A DNA stretch of 64,000 bases from Fimbriimonadaceae bacterium. Lineage in GTDB: Bacteria; Armatimonadota; Fimbriimonadia; Fimbriimonadales; Fimbriimonadaceae. Position numbers and translations under genes: made by a program. This document shows, one piece after another, positions 50,909-64,000 of this stretch; within the stretch, counting starts at the first letter, position 1, and each line of letters begins with the position of its first letter. A model generated the notes under the pieces. It was not told the DNA's origin. It saw nothing but the letters and a program-made list of their open reading frames with translations, and made no database searches. The stretch is taken from positions 372,001 to 436,000 of the forward strand of contig JAHCHO010000001.1 in the NCBI GenBank assembly GCA_026129685.1, in the 5' to 3' direction.

Positions 50909-53377
50909 TCAGCCACCGCTGCCCAGTCGCGGGCAATCGTCCTGCCCTCCGGCCATGCCGATCGGTTGTCCCGGCGGTAGGACCGGTGGCGCCGACCTCG
51001 CCGTCGCCGAGAACGGCCGCTCCATCCAGCGCTTGATCTCGGCGCCGAGGCGCCGTGCGTGGGCCAACTCCTGCGGGTCGGCGGTGGAGCCACGGCTCGA
51101 AAGGCGCTCCTGCATCCGGACGAGCGCAGCCTCCGCCCCCGCGCGAACCGCCGGCGAGGCGTCGGCCCCCGCTCCCAGGTCCATCAGTCGGGTTGCCACG
51201 ACGCTCTGCACGGTTCGTCCGAGTTCGCCGCTCCCCGCGAACGCGCGATCCACCAACGCGCCCAAAGCCTGGTCCAGGGATGGCATCGCACGGTCCCGGC
51301 GATGAAACTCGACGAGGCGGGCGCACCGTTCTGGGTTCGTGAGCAAGCCGACGACGATATCCGCTCCGGCGCCCGCCGCCGCGAGCGCGTCGAACGTTGC
51401 CCCGGTCTGATTCGGGAACTGCTCACGGTTCCGGGCAAACCCCGCCGGGCGGGGAGCGAGGAGGCGCAACACGCTCTCCGGAATGTCCAGAAAGTCCGGG
51501 TCCAGGCAACGCAGGACGAGGGCGAGGGCTTTGGTTTGGCGCGCACCGGGGACGGGCGCGGTCGGAACCTGACCGTCGCCGCGGAGGGCGAACGCGTACT
51601 CCATGCCCCCAACGAGTTTGGCCGCCGCCTCGAGCTGGTAGCGGTGCCAGTAGTAGACCGGGGCCAAGACCTCTTCGAGGCTGGCGAGCGGTTGACCGGG
51701 TTCGATGTTGCGCTCGCCGAACTTGAGGAGGGCGATCTGTCGAACCTTGATCGCCTCTTCCAACGCCGCGAGGGGGTCGGCGCCGTTGTCCCAAAGATGG
51801 GCGGCCGGGTGGGCCGAGCCGGGACTCCGCGCATCCTGGTCGGAAAGGAACAGGTAGCCCTGCTTGATCCCCTCGCGAACCAGGTCGTCTTGGGCCTTGG
51901 CCTCGTCGGCGCCCGCAGGGTATTCGCCATACGACCAGCGGACGGTGTGCAGGTCCCATTCGCCGATCCCGGTCCGATACGAGCGTGCCACATCGAGCGT
52001 CCCGTCTTCCCGAGCCAGCACGAGCGGAGCCGGGTAGTCCATCACCGACGCGCGGTTGTTGACGCTCGCCGCGAAGTTGTGGGAGAAGCCGAGGGTATGG
52101 CCCACCTCGTGCGCGGCCAATTGCTTCATCCGCTCCAGCGAGAGCCGGACCGGGTCCTCCAGATCGCCGGAACCGGTCTTGTCGGTTCCGAGCAACCCTT
52201 CGAAGAGCAGACGGTCTTGGCGGACGCGCAACGATCCGAGCGTGACGTGGCCCTTCAGGATTTCGCCGGTACGCGGGTCCACCACCGAGTTGCCGAACGA
52301 CCATCCTCGGGTTGCCCGGTGGACCCACTGAATCACGTTGTAGCGCACGTCCATCGGGTCGGCGTCGTCGGGCAGCAGTTCCACGCGAAACGCGTCCTTG
52401 AACCCCGCCTTCTCGAAAGCCTCCGCCCACCATCTGGCCCCCTCGACGAGGGCGGTGCGAACGGGTTCCGGCACCCCCCGGTCCACGTAGTACACGATCG
52501 GCCTCTTGACGGGCGAGATCGCCGCCGATGGGTCGGTCTTCTCGAGCCGAAAGCGGCAGACGAGGCGCTTCTCGATCGGTTCGTCGAGCGGCGCCGCGTA
52601 ATCGAAGAAGGCGACATGGAAGGCCCCGATCCGCGGGTCGTAGGTTCGCGCACGGTACCCGGGAGCGGGCGGGCGCACCAACGAGACGTGCTGCGTCAGG
52701 GTCACGGAGGTCGGTTCGGGGGTGGTGGCCCGGACGAAGGCACCAGGGGAGGCGTCCGTCGCGAACGTCAGCAAGGCCTCGAACTCGAGGTTATCGGGGA
52801 AGGCGGGGCACTGGCCACTGTCGAGCACGCTACGGTTGGCGTCGAGCCGGTACGTCCCCTGTTGGGAGCCGCGCAGCGAGGCGACCACGTCGTGAGCGTC
52901 TCGCACGACGAACGAGGTGAAATCCACCAGGCTGGACCCGTCGGCGTCGAGGCCCGCGATCTTCCCCGCCCACAGGACGGACGTCGCGAAGGACTCGCGC
53001 ACGGCCCGCCGTTCCTCGGGAAAAGGACTCTGGGCGCGGTACCGCAGATTTGGCGCCTCAACCAGCACGCGATCTCCGAGGCGACGCAGTTCGACGAACA
53101 GGGTCTGCCCCATTTGTCCCCGATCGAGACCCACGTCGTTGGACCCCAGGCCGGAGCGCAGGCCCTCTTGGTAGATCGCCTCGGCGCAAAGCTGTCGGTC
53201 CCCGGTCGGGGCGGGTAGCCGAAGGTAGACCCGAGCGTTGGCACGGTCGAGATAGGTGGTCAGAAACCCGTCGCGGCGCGCGAGGCCGGCGACCTTTTCG
53301 GCGATCGACGGCGTCTTGTCCTGGAGTCCGACTCCAAGGTTGAGGGCGCACACGAAGAGGGCGATCGACGCGGGCAT
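50909..53377 (-). CDS. Secreted zinc metalloprotease (DUF5117/DUF4953 type)
   Basis: 822 residues. A short signal (MPASIALFVCALNLGVGLQ) precedes the DUF5117-like N-terminal domain. The zinc site AAHEVGHTLGFSHNF (HExxHxxGxxH, about 425-440) makes it a metzincin-like peptidase; NNRASVMDYPAP just after it is the Met-turn. The C-terminal half is helical. Probably degrades extracellular proteins. Confidence 0.9.
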   Translation of the reverse strand: MPASIALFVCALNLGVGLQDKTPSIAEKVAGLARRDGFLTTYLDRANARVYLRLPAPTGDRQLCAEAIYQEGLRSGLGSNDVGLDRGQMGQTLFVELRRLGDRVLVEAPNLRYRAQSPFPEERRAVRESFATSVLWAGKIAGLDADGSSLVDFTSFVVRDAHDVVASLRGSQQGTYRLDANRSVLDSGQCPAFPDNLEFEALLTFATDASPGAFVRATTPEPTSVTLTQHVSLVRPPAPGYRARTYDPRIGAFHVAFFDYAAPLDEPIEKRLVCRFRLEKTDPSAAISPVKRPIVYYVDRGVPEPVRTALVEGARWWAEAFEKAGFKDAFRVELLPDDADPMDVRYNVIQWVHRATRGWSFGNSVVDPRTGEILKGHVTLGSLRVRQDRLLFEGLLGTDKTGSGDLEDPVRLSLERMKQLAAHEVGHTLGFSHNFAASVNNRASVMDYPAPLVLAREDGTLDVARSYRTGIGEWDLHTVRWSYGEYPAGADEAKAQDDLVREGIKQGYLFLSDQDARSPGSAHPAAHLWDNGADPLAALEEAIKVRQIALLKFGERNIEPGQPLASLEEVLAPVYYWHRYQLEAAAKLVGGMEYAFALRGDGQVPTAPVPGARQTKALALVLRCLDPDFLDIPESVLRLLAPRPAGFARNREQFPNQTGATFDALAAAGAGADIVVGLLTNPERCARLVEFHRRDRAMPSLDQALGALVDRAFAGSGELGRTVQSVVATRLMDLGAGADASPAVRAGAEAALVRMQERLSSRGSTADPQELAHARRLGAEIKRWMERPFSATARSAPPVLPPGQPIGMAGGQDDCPRLGSGG

Positions 53378-53418
53378 GGGAATCCACGGTTCGTCGCCCG
53401 GAGTCGGGGTTCCTTCCG

Positions 53419-55854
53419 CTAGGACGAACCCTTCGGTTCGAGCGCCAGCCGCAAGACCTGGGCCGCGTTGTGGACGAAATGAACCTCGAGCCCCTTGCGG
53501 ACCTCCTCGGGAACTTCCTCCAGGTAGTCCTTCTGGTTCCGCTCCGGCAAAAGCAGGATCGCGACGCCCGCCCGATAGGCAGCGAGCACCTTTTCCTTAA
53601 TCCCTCCGACGGGAAGGACCTGCCCCTGAAGAGTCACCTCCCCGGTCATCGCGAGCCGCGCTTTGACCTTGCGGCCGGTAACGAGCGAGGTGAGGGCGGT
53701 GAGCATCGTCACCCCGGCGCTCGGACCGTCTTTCGGAACCGCGCCGGCGGGGACGTGAACGTGGATTTCCGACTCCTGAAAGAGCTTGGGGTCGATGTCG
53801 TACTCGGTCGCGTGGCTCCGCACGTACGTCAGGGCCGCGCTGACCGACTCTTTCATCACGTCGCCCAACTGACCGGTAAGGAGCAGGCCCTTCGTGCCAG
53901 GCATCAGGGCCGTTTCGATGAACACGATGTCTCCGCCGACGGGCGTCCAGACGAGACCCACCGCCGTGCCCGGTAACAGGTCTCGCTCGAGGACCTCCTC
54001 GTAAAGGAAGCGAGGCGCGCCAAGGGCCGTCTCCAGGTACTTGCGCGTGACGGTCAACTTGCCCTTTCGCCCCTCGGCGAACCGGCGCGTCGCCTTGCGG
54101 ACGACGGAAGCGATCTCGCGTTCGAGATTGCGGACCCCCGCCTCGCGCGTGTAGTGACGGACCAGCTCGTGAATCGCCCGGCCGTCGAACACGATTTGGG
54201 ACTTCCGAAGACCGTGCTCCCCGATCTGCTTGGGGATCAGGTGGCGGATCGCGATCTCGACCTTCTCCTCTTCGGTGTAACCGCCGAGTTCGATCACCTC
54301 CATGCGGTCCCGCAGGGGGGGCGGGATCGTGTCGAGCCGGTTCGCGGTCGTTACGAAGAACACGTTGCTCAGGTCGAACGGCGCGTCGATGTAGTGGTCT
54401 CGGAACGTGCTGTTCTGCTCGGGGTCCAGCACCTCGAGGAGGGCCGAGGACGGATCGCCTCGGAAGTCGTTCCCAAGTTTGTCGATCTCGTCCAGCATGA
54501 AGACCGGATTGCGGCTCTCGCACCGCCGCAGACCCTGGACGATCTGACCGGGCAGGGCGCCGATATAGGTTCGCCGATGACCGCGAATCTCGGCCTCGTC
54601 GCGCATGCCGCCGAGCGAAATGCGAACGAACTTGCGCCCCATGGCATGGGCGATCGAACGGCCCAGCGAGGTCTTCCCCACCCCCGGGGGACCTGCGAAG
54701 CACAGAATGGGCTGGCGGATCTTGCCGTCCGTCTTCACCTTGCGGACGGCGAGGAACTCAAGGATGCGGTCCTTGATCCTCTCCAGGCCGTAGTGGTCGG
54801 CGTCGAGGACTTCCTTCACCAACACGAGATCGAGCACGTCGTCGGTGGCCTTGGCCCACGGGAGGGCGACCATCCAGTCGATGTAGGTGCGGGCGACGGT
54901 GTACTCGGGAACGCCCGGCGACATGCGTTTCAGGCGATCGAACTCGCGATGGACCTCTTTGAGGGCCTCCTCGGGCATCTGGGCGGCGTCGATCTTTTGA
55001 CGGAGTTCGTCAAGGTCCTCCGCTCGATCGTCGACCTCGCCGAGTTCGCGCTGGATCGCCCGGAGTTGTTCGCGCAGGTAGTACTCGCGCTGCGTCTTGC
55101 TGAGTTCGGTGTTGACCTCGCTCTGGACCTTCGAGGTCAGCTCGAGGACGCGGACCTCCTTGCTCAAGAGCTCCAGGAGCTTTCGAAGGCGCTTGTCCGC
55201 CGGCACCGTTTCGAGGACCTGCTGCTTTTCCTCGACCGTCAGAGTCATGTGCGCGGCGACCAAGTCCGCCATCACGTTCGGTTCTTGAACGGCCTGGGTG
55301 AGGGTACGAAGTTCGTCCGGTAGGTTGACGGACAACCGAATGGCCTGCTCGAAAAGGGCGGCGACGGAGCGACGCAGGGCCTCGACCTCCTCGTCTCGCT
55401 CTTCCGGCGTGATCGGCTCGTCCAGCACCTCGATGCGCGCCCGCAGATACGGCTGCTCGTGGATGCGCTCGACGATTCGAAATCGCGAGACCCCCTGCAC
55501 GATCAGCCGGACGCCGTCCGGCATCTTGACGAGGGTGCGAATGATCACCGCGCAACCGTATTCGTACACGTCGTCGAAGCCGGGCTGGTCGATTTGGGGC
55601 TGGCGTTGGGCGATCGTCCCGATGACGCGGTTGTTGCCGACGACGGTTTCGTCGATCAGCTGGACGCTCGATTCCCGTCCCACGCTAAGCGGGGCGATCA
55701 GCATCGGAAAGATCACCGAGTCGCGCAACGGCAGGAGGTTCAGCTCGGTCGGGACTTCGGGCTTCCGTTCCTCTTCCGGCTCGTCGTCGAGCCGGGGCTG
55801 AGTCTCTTCCTGCGCCGCGCTCTCTTCTTCGACGGGCAGTTTGACTTCGGACAT
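53419..55854 (-). CDS. lon: ATP-dependent protease Lon
   Basis: 811 residues, full length. N-terminal substrate domain (about 37-240; LPLRDSVIFPMLIAPLSVGR), AAA+ module with GPPGVGKTSLGR and the Walker B FMLDEIDKL, and a protease domain with the catalytic Ser in PKDGPSAGVTML and the Lys in GGIKEKVLAA. Removes misfolded and regulatory proteins in the cytoplasm. The ATG overlaps the hsp20 stop (TAATG). Confidence 0.98.
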   Translation of the reverse strand: MSEVKLPVEEESAAQEETQPRLDDEPEEERKPEVPTELNLLPLRDSVIFPMLIAPLSVGRESSVQLIDETVVGNNRVIGTIAQRQPQIDQPGFDDVYEYGCAVIIRTLVKMPDGVRLIVQGVSRFRIVERIHEQPYLRARIEVLDEPITPEERDEEVEALRRSVAALFEQAIRLSVNLPDELRTLTQAVQEPNVMADLVAAHMTLTVEEKQQVLETVPADKRLRKLLELLSKEVRVLELTSKVQSEVNTELSKTQREYYLREQLRAIQRELGEVDDRAEDLDELRQKIDAAQMPEEALKEVHREFDRLKRMSPGVPEYTVARTYIDWMVALPWAKATDDVLDLVLVKEVLDADHYGLERIKDRILEFLAVRKVKTDGKIRQPILCFAGPPGVGKTSLGRSIAHAMGRKFVRISLGGMRDEAEIRGHRRTYIGALPGQIVQGLRRCESRNPVFMLDEIDKLGNDFRGDPSSALLEVLDPEQNSTFRDHYIDAPFDLSNVFFVTTANRLDTIPPPLRDRMEVIELGGYTEEEKVEIAIRHLIPKQIGEHGLRKSQIVFDGRAIHELVRHYTREAGVRNLEREIASVVRKATRRFAEGRKGKLTVTRKYLETALGAPRFLYEEVLERDLLPGTAVGLVWTPVGGDIVFIETALMPGTKGLLLTGQLGDVMKESVSAALTYVRSHATEYDIDPKLFQESEIHVHVPAGAVPKDGPSAGVTMLTALTSLVTGRKVKARLAMTGEVTLQGQVLPVGGIKEKVLAAYRAGVAILLLPERNQKDYLEEVPEEVRKGLEVHFVHNAAQVLRLALEPKGSS

Positions 55855-56306
55855 TAGGTGCGTCGTAAGACAACGGTTCGACGCCCGAGGACGGTCACCT
55901 TCTTCGGGATCGAGACCAATAGCATTCCGTTACGGTAAATGGCGTGCGTCTGTTCGACGTCGAGGTCGACGGTGGGCATCGCGACCTCGCGCTCGAATTC
56001 GCCGTAGAAAATCTCCAGTTGGTGGCAGGCGGTTCGCTCGTCGGCGGTGGCGTCCTCCTCGCGTCGGCGCCCCTTGAGGATCAGGACGTTGCGCTCCTCG
56101 CTGTAGCTGACGGCAAGGTCCTCGCCGCGCATTCCCGCCGCTTCACATCGGACGACGACCTCGAAGGGAGTCTCGAGGACGTCCACCCGGGGTTCCCACA
56201 GTCGGTGCGAGAGCATCCCCGGCGCGACGCGCACCATCTCGTCGCCCAAGCGCTGCAACTCGGACCCCACGTGGAAGATCCAGTCCTCGGTCTTTCGCCG
56301 CGCCAT
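55854..56306 (-). CDS. Small heat shock protein (Hsp20)
   Basis: 150 residues. The alpha-crystallin domain runs from about 38 to 140 (PRVDVLETPFEVVVRCEAAG; NVLILKGRRRE; YGEFEREVAMP; AIYRNGMLLVSIPK). Holds unfolded proteins, which suits pairing with lon, 0 nt away. A TAAACT box lies 6 nt before the ATG; no CIRCE or HspR site seen. Confidence 0.93.
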   Translation of the reverse strand: MARRKTEDWIFHVGSELQRLGDEMVRVAPGMLSHRLWEPRVDVLETPFEVVVRCEAAGMRGEDLAVSYSEERNVLILKGRRREEDATADERTACHQLEIFYGEFEREVAMPTVDLDVEQTHAIYRNGMLLVSIPKKVTVLGRRTVVLRRT

Positions 56307-56315
56307 TCGTTCAGT

Positions 56316-60545
<4,230 letters not shown>

Positions 60546-60549
60546 GGTC

Positions 60550-61731
60550 TCAGCCCAAGATGCCGCAGGTCGAGATGCGGCGGACGGCTTCCGCGATCCG
60601 GTCCCCGGCGGCGTCGCCCTTCACGGTGAGGGACATCCGCACGTAACCCTCGCCGTGAGCTCCGTAACCGATCCCGGGCACCGCCAGGACGTGCGCCCGG
60701 CGCATCAGTTCGGCGCAGAAGGTCTTGCTGTCCATCCCCGCCACCGGCACCCGCGTCCAGACGAAAAACCCTGCCTTGGGCTTGTCCATCGGCCAACCCG
60801 CCGCCGTCAGACCGTCGCAAAGCACGTCTCGTCGGCGAGCGTACTCGGCAAACGAATCGGCGTTCGAGACCCCATCGAGGGCGACGGCCGCCGCTTCCGC
60901 GATGGCCCCAAACTGCTTGCTGTCCAGGTTGGACTTTAGGCGGGCGAGGGTGGCGACGGCGTCCGGGTTGCCGAGGGCAAAGGCGATCCGCCAGCCCGTC
61001 ATATTGAACATCTTGCTGAGTGAGTGGAACTCGAGGGCCACGTCCTTCGCCCCCGGAATCTGAAGCACCGTCGGGTTCACGAAGCCGTCGAAGGTGACGG
61101 TCGCGTAGGCCATGTCGTTCACGAGCAGGATGTCGTGATCGCGGCAGAAGCGGACGGCGTCCGCATAGAACTCCGAAGTGGCGACCGCCCCCGTCGGGTT
61201 ATGGGGATAGCAGAGGTAGAACAGCTTGGCGCGACGGGCAACCTCGGTCGGGATATCGGCCAACCGGGGGAGGTAGGCGTTCGTTTCCGTGAGCGGGGTT
61301 TCGTACACGTCGGCGCCCGCCATGAGGGCGTTCACCTTGTAGACCGGATAGCCCGGATCGGGCACGATCGCCACGTCGCCCCGGTCAAGGTACGCCCACG
61401 CGAGGTGGGCCAGACCCTCCTTCGATCCGATGAGTTCCAGTAGCTCCCTAGACGGGTCGATCGCCACCCCAAACGACCGTTCGTACCACGCCGCCGCCGA
61501 GTCGAGGAACCGTGGCCACCCCCGGGGGGACTCGTCGTAGCGGTGCGTCTCCGGGTTCTCGACGGCGGTCGCGAGCGCCTCCCGAATCGCCGCTGGGGTG
61601 GGTATGTCGGGGTCGCCGATGCCGAGGTCGATGACGTCCGCTCCGGCCGCGACGGCATCGGCGCGGATTCGGGCGAGTTCGGCGAAAAGATAGGGCGGGA
61701 TAAGGTCGAGTCGCTTGGACGGGGATGCCAT
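60550..61731 (-). CDS. dapL: LL-diaminopimelate aminotransferase
   Basis: 393 residues, a fold-type I PLP enzyme. [48 protein letters not shown], and the PLP-Lys in [20 protein letters not shown] match DapL, the one-step route to LL-DAP for lysine and peptidoglycan. A TACAAT box (61744-61749, minus) lies 12 nt before the ATG at 61731. Other subgroup I aminotransferases are possible. Confidence 0.88.
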   Translation of the reverse strand: MASPSKRLDLIPPYLFAELARIRADAVAAGADVIDLGIGDPDIPTPAAIREALATAVENPETHRYDESPRGWPRFLDSAAAWYERSFGVAIDPSRELLELIGSKEGLAHLAWAYLDRGDVAIVPDPGYPVYKVNALMAGADVYETPLTETNAYLPRLADIPTEVARRAKLFYLCYPHNPTGAVATSEFYADAVRFCRDHDILLVNDMAYATVTFDGFVNPTVLQIPGAKDVALEFHSLSKMFNMTGWRIAFALGNPDAVATLARLKSNLDSKQFGAIAEAAAVALDGVSNADSFAEYARRRDVLCDGLTAAGWPMDKPKAGFFVWTRVPVAGMDSKTFCAELMRRAHVLAVPGIGYGAHGEGYVRMSLTVKGDAAGDRIAEAVRRISTCGILG

Positions 61732-61795
61732 CAGGAGGTCCCGATTGTACCGACCGGCGGTCCGTTCGCCCCGACGGCTCGAACTCGCCTCGTCC

Positions 61796-61801
61796 CATAA
61801 T
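61796..61801 (+). promoter_or_regulatory. -10 box directly before leuB
   Basis: CATAAT ends 6 nt before the leuB ATG at 61808; the divergent dapL TACAAT box lies at 61744-61749 in the same 76-nt gap. Confidence 0.55.
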
Positions 61802-61807
61802 CCGTCC

Positions 61808-62869
61808 ATGGCCCACAAAGTCGCCGTTCTTCCCGGAGACGGGATCGGTCCCGAAGTGACGCGCGAGGCGGTTCGAGTTCTCAAGGCGACGGGCGTGCCG
61901 ATCGAGTTCGAGGAAGCCCTCGTCGGCGGATGTGCCTACGACCAGACCGGCCACCCGCTTCCGCAGGCGACCCTCGATCTGTGCAAGTCGGCGGACGCGG
62001 TGCTGCTCGGCGCGGTCGGCGGGCCGAAGTGGGACAGGCTCGAGCCCGTCGCGTTGCGCCCGGAAGTCGGCGCCCTCCTTCCCCTTCGCCGCGAACTGGG
62101 GCTGTACGCCAACGTCCGTCCGGCGAAGACCCTCGCCCCTCTCGCCAAGGCGAGTCCATTGAAGGGCAAGCGCGCCCTTCTGGATCTCGTCGTCGTCCGC
62201 GAACTGACCGGCGGCATCTACTTCGGCAGCCCTCGCGAGCGGCGCGCGAACGGCACTCTCGCCGTGGACACGTGCCTCTACCACGTCTACGAGGTCGAGC
62301 GCATCGCCGAGGTCGCCTTCGCGGTCGCCAAGACCCGCCGATGCGAGGTCGTCAGCGTGGACAAGGCGAACGTCCTTGAAACGAGCCGGCTGTGGCGCGA
62401 GACGGTGGACCGAATGACCCCGGCGCACCCCGAGTTGCGGATCGCTCACATGCTGGTGGACAACTGCGCGATGCAACTCGTCCGTGACCCGCGCCAGTTC
62501 GACGTGATTCTGACGGAGAACATGTTTGGCGACATCCTGTCGGACGAGGCGTCCATGCTGACGGGGTCCCTCGGCCTGCTTCCGTCGGCCTCGCTCGGCG
62601 AACCCAGGCAGGGTCGCCCTTTCGGCCTTTACGAACCGATTCACGGTTCGGCCCCGGATATCGCGGGGCAAGACCGGGCCAATCCGATCGCCGCCGTCCT
62701 GAGCGCCGCGATGATGCTGCGTCACACGTTCGCGGAGTCGGAGGCGGCGGAGCGAATCGAGCGCGCGGTCGAACGCGCCTTGGCCGATGGCCTCCGCACC
62801 GCCGACCTCGCGGGTCGCGACTCCATCGGAACGGCCGCGATGGGCGAGGCGATCCTCGCCCGACTCTGA
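61808..62869 (+). CDS. leuB: 3-isopropylmalate dehydrogenase
   Basis: 353 residues, NAD-dependent enzyme of leucine synthesis. [56 protein letters not shown], and the Asp set VDNCAMQLV and [17 protein letters not shown] are complete, and GSAPDIAGQ closes the NAD site. Confidence 0.97.
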   Translation: MAHKVAVLPGDGIGPEVTREAVRVLKATGVPIEFEEALVGGCAYDQTGHPLPQATLDLCKSADAVLLGAVGGPKWDRLEPVALRPEVGALLPLRRELGLYANVRPAKTLAPLAKASPLKGKRALLDLVVVRELTGGIYFGSPRERRANGTLAVDTCLYHVYEVERIAEVAFAVAKTRRCEVVSVDKANVLETSRLWRETVDRMTPAHPELRIAHMLVDNCAMQLVRDPRQFDVILTENMFGDILSDEASMLTGSLGLLPSASLGEPRQGRPFGLYEPIHGSAPDIAGQDRANPIAAVLSAAMMLRHTFAESEAAERIERAVERALADGLRTADLAGRDSIGTAAMGEAILARL

Positions 62870-62921
62870 CCCAGGCCCGCGCGCGGAAGGGGGGTAAACA
62901 CGAACGGTCGAGGTTCCACCG

Positions 62922-64000
62922 ATGCAACGTTCGCGACGCGCCCGCTTCGTATTGCCGATCTTGGCCCTGCTGGTTCTGACTGGCCCATCCCTCTCGCAGG
63001 TCGCGCCTCCGGCGGGCGGGACGCCCGTCTTCCCTATCAACGCGCACCTGACGACCCCGGTGAGCGGTCTCGAGCGAACCAAGGCCACCGGCAACGTGTT
63101 CGTCGTGAAGGGACCCGGTTTCCAGCGGGCGTTGCACGTCGCGATCGGGACGACCTCCCCCGACACCAACGTCACCCAACTCACGGTTCTGAACACCGTC
63201 GCCGTGAGCAAGGGCGACGCCCTCTTGGCGACGCTCTTCATTCGCGGCCGAACCGCCACCGGCAAGCCCGCCCGCGCCGAATTCCTGTTCGAGCGCAGCA
63301 CCGATCCGTGGACCAAGTCCGCGACGTTGCCGATCGAGGCGTACCCCGATCCGTTGCGATGGCGACAGGTTTGGGTCGCCTTCCGCTCCGTCGAGACCTA
63401 CTCGCCGGGAGAGGTCATGACGTCGGTTCGCCTCGCGTTCGGACCGCAAACCGTTGAACTCGGCGGACTCACCGTTCTCAACTACGGCAAGAGCCGATCG
63501 CTGGACGATCTCCAGGGATTCACCATGAACGCGAGCCCGCTCGGCAAGGCGACCGTCGTCCTGAACCCGCGCAAGACCAAGCAGACGATGCGGGGGTTCG
63601 GCGGAAACTTTTGCCAGCCCCGCTACGGCGCGAACGAGCCGTTCGATCCGGTCGGGCGCTACACCCTGAGTAACCTCAAGGTGGTCCACGCGCGGGTCGG
63701 GGTTCCCCTCGAGCGCTGGGCGCCCGAGCCCGGCGTGTACAAGGACGATGGCCCGGCGCGCGCGTCACTCCTTCAGCTCCAGGAGTTCGCGCGCCGGAAG
63801 ATTCCTACCGTGGCCTCGGTCTGGGAGGGTCCCGAGTGGATGTTGCCGGGACGGCGCGAGCAGAACGGTAAGGTGCTGCCGCTTAACCGCTACGAAGACT
63901 GCATCGAAGCGATCGCCCAATACCTGGTCACCGCCCGCGACAAGTACGGCGCACCGGTCGAATACTTCTCGTTCAACGAACCCGACTACGGGGTGAACTT
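62922..64000 (+). CDS. Secreted GH30-like glycoside hydrolase, 3' truncated by window
   Basis: The frame is open from ATG 62922 to the right edge (359 codons seen). A signal peptide (MQRSRRARFVLPILALLVLTGPSLSQ) is followed by a beta-sandwich section of about 170 residues that may bind carbohydrate. MRGFGGNFCQPRYG resembles the N-terminus of GH30-type barrels, and VEYFSFNEPDYG has the Asn-Glu-Pro acid/base motif of clan GH-A enzymes. The nucleophile lies beyond the window. Substrate unknown. Confidence 0.82.
   Translation, partial: MQRSRRARFVLPILALLVLTGPSLSQVAPPAGGTPVFPINAHLTTPVSGLERTKATGNVFVVKGPGFQRALHVAIGTTSPDTNVTQLTVLNTVAVSKGDALLATLFIRGRTATGKPARAEFLFERSTDPWTKSATLPIEAYPDPLRWRQVWVAFRSVETYSPGEVMTSVRLAFGPQTVELGGLTVLNYGKSRSLDDLQGFTMNASPLGKATVVLNPRKTKQTMRGFGGNFCQPRYGANEPFDPVGRYTLSNLKVVHARVGVPLERWAPEPGVYKDDGPARASLLQLQEFARRKIPTVASVWEGPEWMLPGRREQNGKVLPLNRYEDCIEAIAQYLVTARDKYGAPVEYFSFNEPDYGVN

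Overview
The window is GC-rich bacterial DNA with densely packed genes, mostly in short overlapping operons. It carries no rRNA, prophage, insertion sequence or CRISPR array. Several traits point to Armatimonadota, probably Fimbriimonadales: a pseudopilin with a [21 protein letters not shown]-terminus followed by an Asp/Tyr-rich secreted body, a PEP-CTERM protein, a dockerin-like remnant, many secreted glycosidases, and start codons placed just after a TANNNT box. This assignment is an inference from recognised traits, not a database result.

Layout. 0-8.1 kb (minus): dockerin-like remnant, a two-ATPase-plus-permease sugar ABC transporter in one polypeptide, a GH78 alpha-L-rhamnosidase, and a secreted protein with twelve G-x-D-x-Y repeats. 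8.2-11.6 kb (plus): a lipoprotein, LacI-family regulator and pseudopilin unit with a putative LacI operator and a strong terminator, then a PEP-CTERM protein. 11.6-13.2 kb: GH4 glycosidase. 13.7-15.7 kb: hisB-hisH-hisA. 15.7-20.1 kb: small membrane protein, ECF sigma factor, then tatD / DUF374 acyltransferase / rhomboid / yebC on minus. 20.3-27.5 kb (plus): two unknown proteins, a Tat-exported metallophosphoesterase fused to a PQQ-type propeller, an AI-2E-type transporter, and a KdsC-like / SDR / TylF-like surface-sugar cluster. 27.4-30.5 kb (minus): large membrane protein, lipoprotein, membrane protein. 30.6-31.6 kb: a frameshifted DUF6062-like gene and a zinc-ribbon/HEAT protein.

31.5-34.5 kb (minus) is the most interesting block. 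A clear fluoride riboswitch heads an operon of crcB, DUF190, a cytidylate-kinase-like gene, a Na+/H+ antiporter broken by two frameshifts and a stop codon, and a universal stress protein. It is a fluoride-resistance island with a decayed member.

34.6-43.1 kb: orphan substrate-binding lipoprotein, Eis-like acetyltransferase, a secreted pair of which one looks caspase-like, a GHL10-type glycosidase, feoA-feoB and tRNA-Leu(CAG). 43.4-50.8 kb: degenerate polysaccharide deacetylase, membrane-bound iron-sulfur oxidoreductase (HdrD/Etf-quinone type), acpS, NfeD-like, DUF418, diacylglycerol kinase, Old Yellow Enzyme and a small protein. 50.9-64 kb: zinc metalloprotease, hsp20-lon, ogg, ligA, folC and dapL on minus, then leuB and a GH30-like glycosidase running off the right edge on plus.

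Two genome-style patterns recur. At least eight genes have a -10-like hexamer ending only 5-9 nt before the start codon, which suggests leaderless transcripts. Four convergent gene pairs share their stop codons in a CTAG tetranucleotide. Within operons, coupling through ATGA, GTGA, TTGA or TAATG overlaps is the rule.
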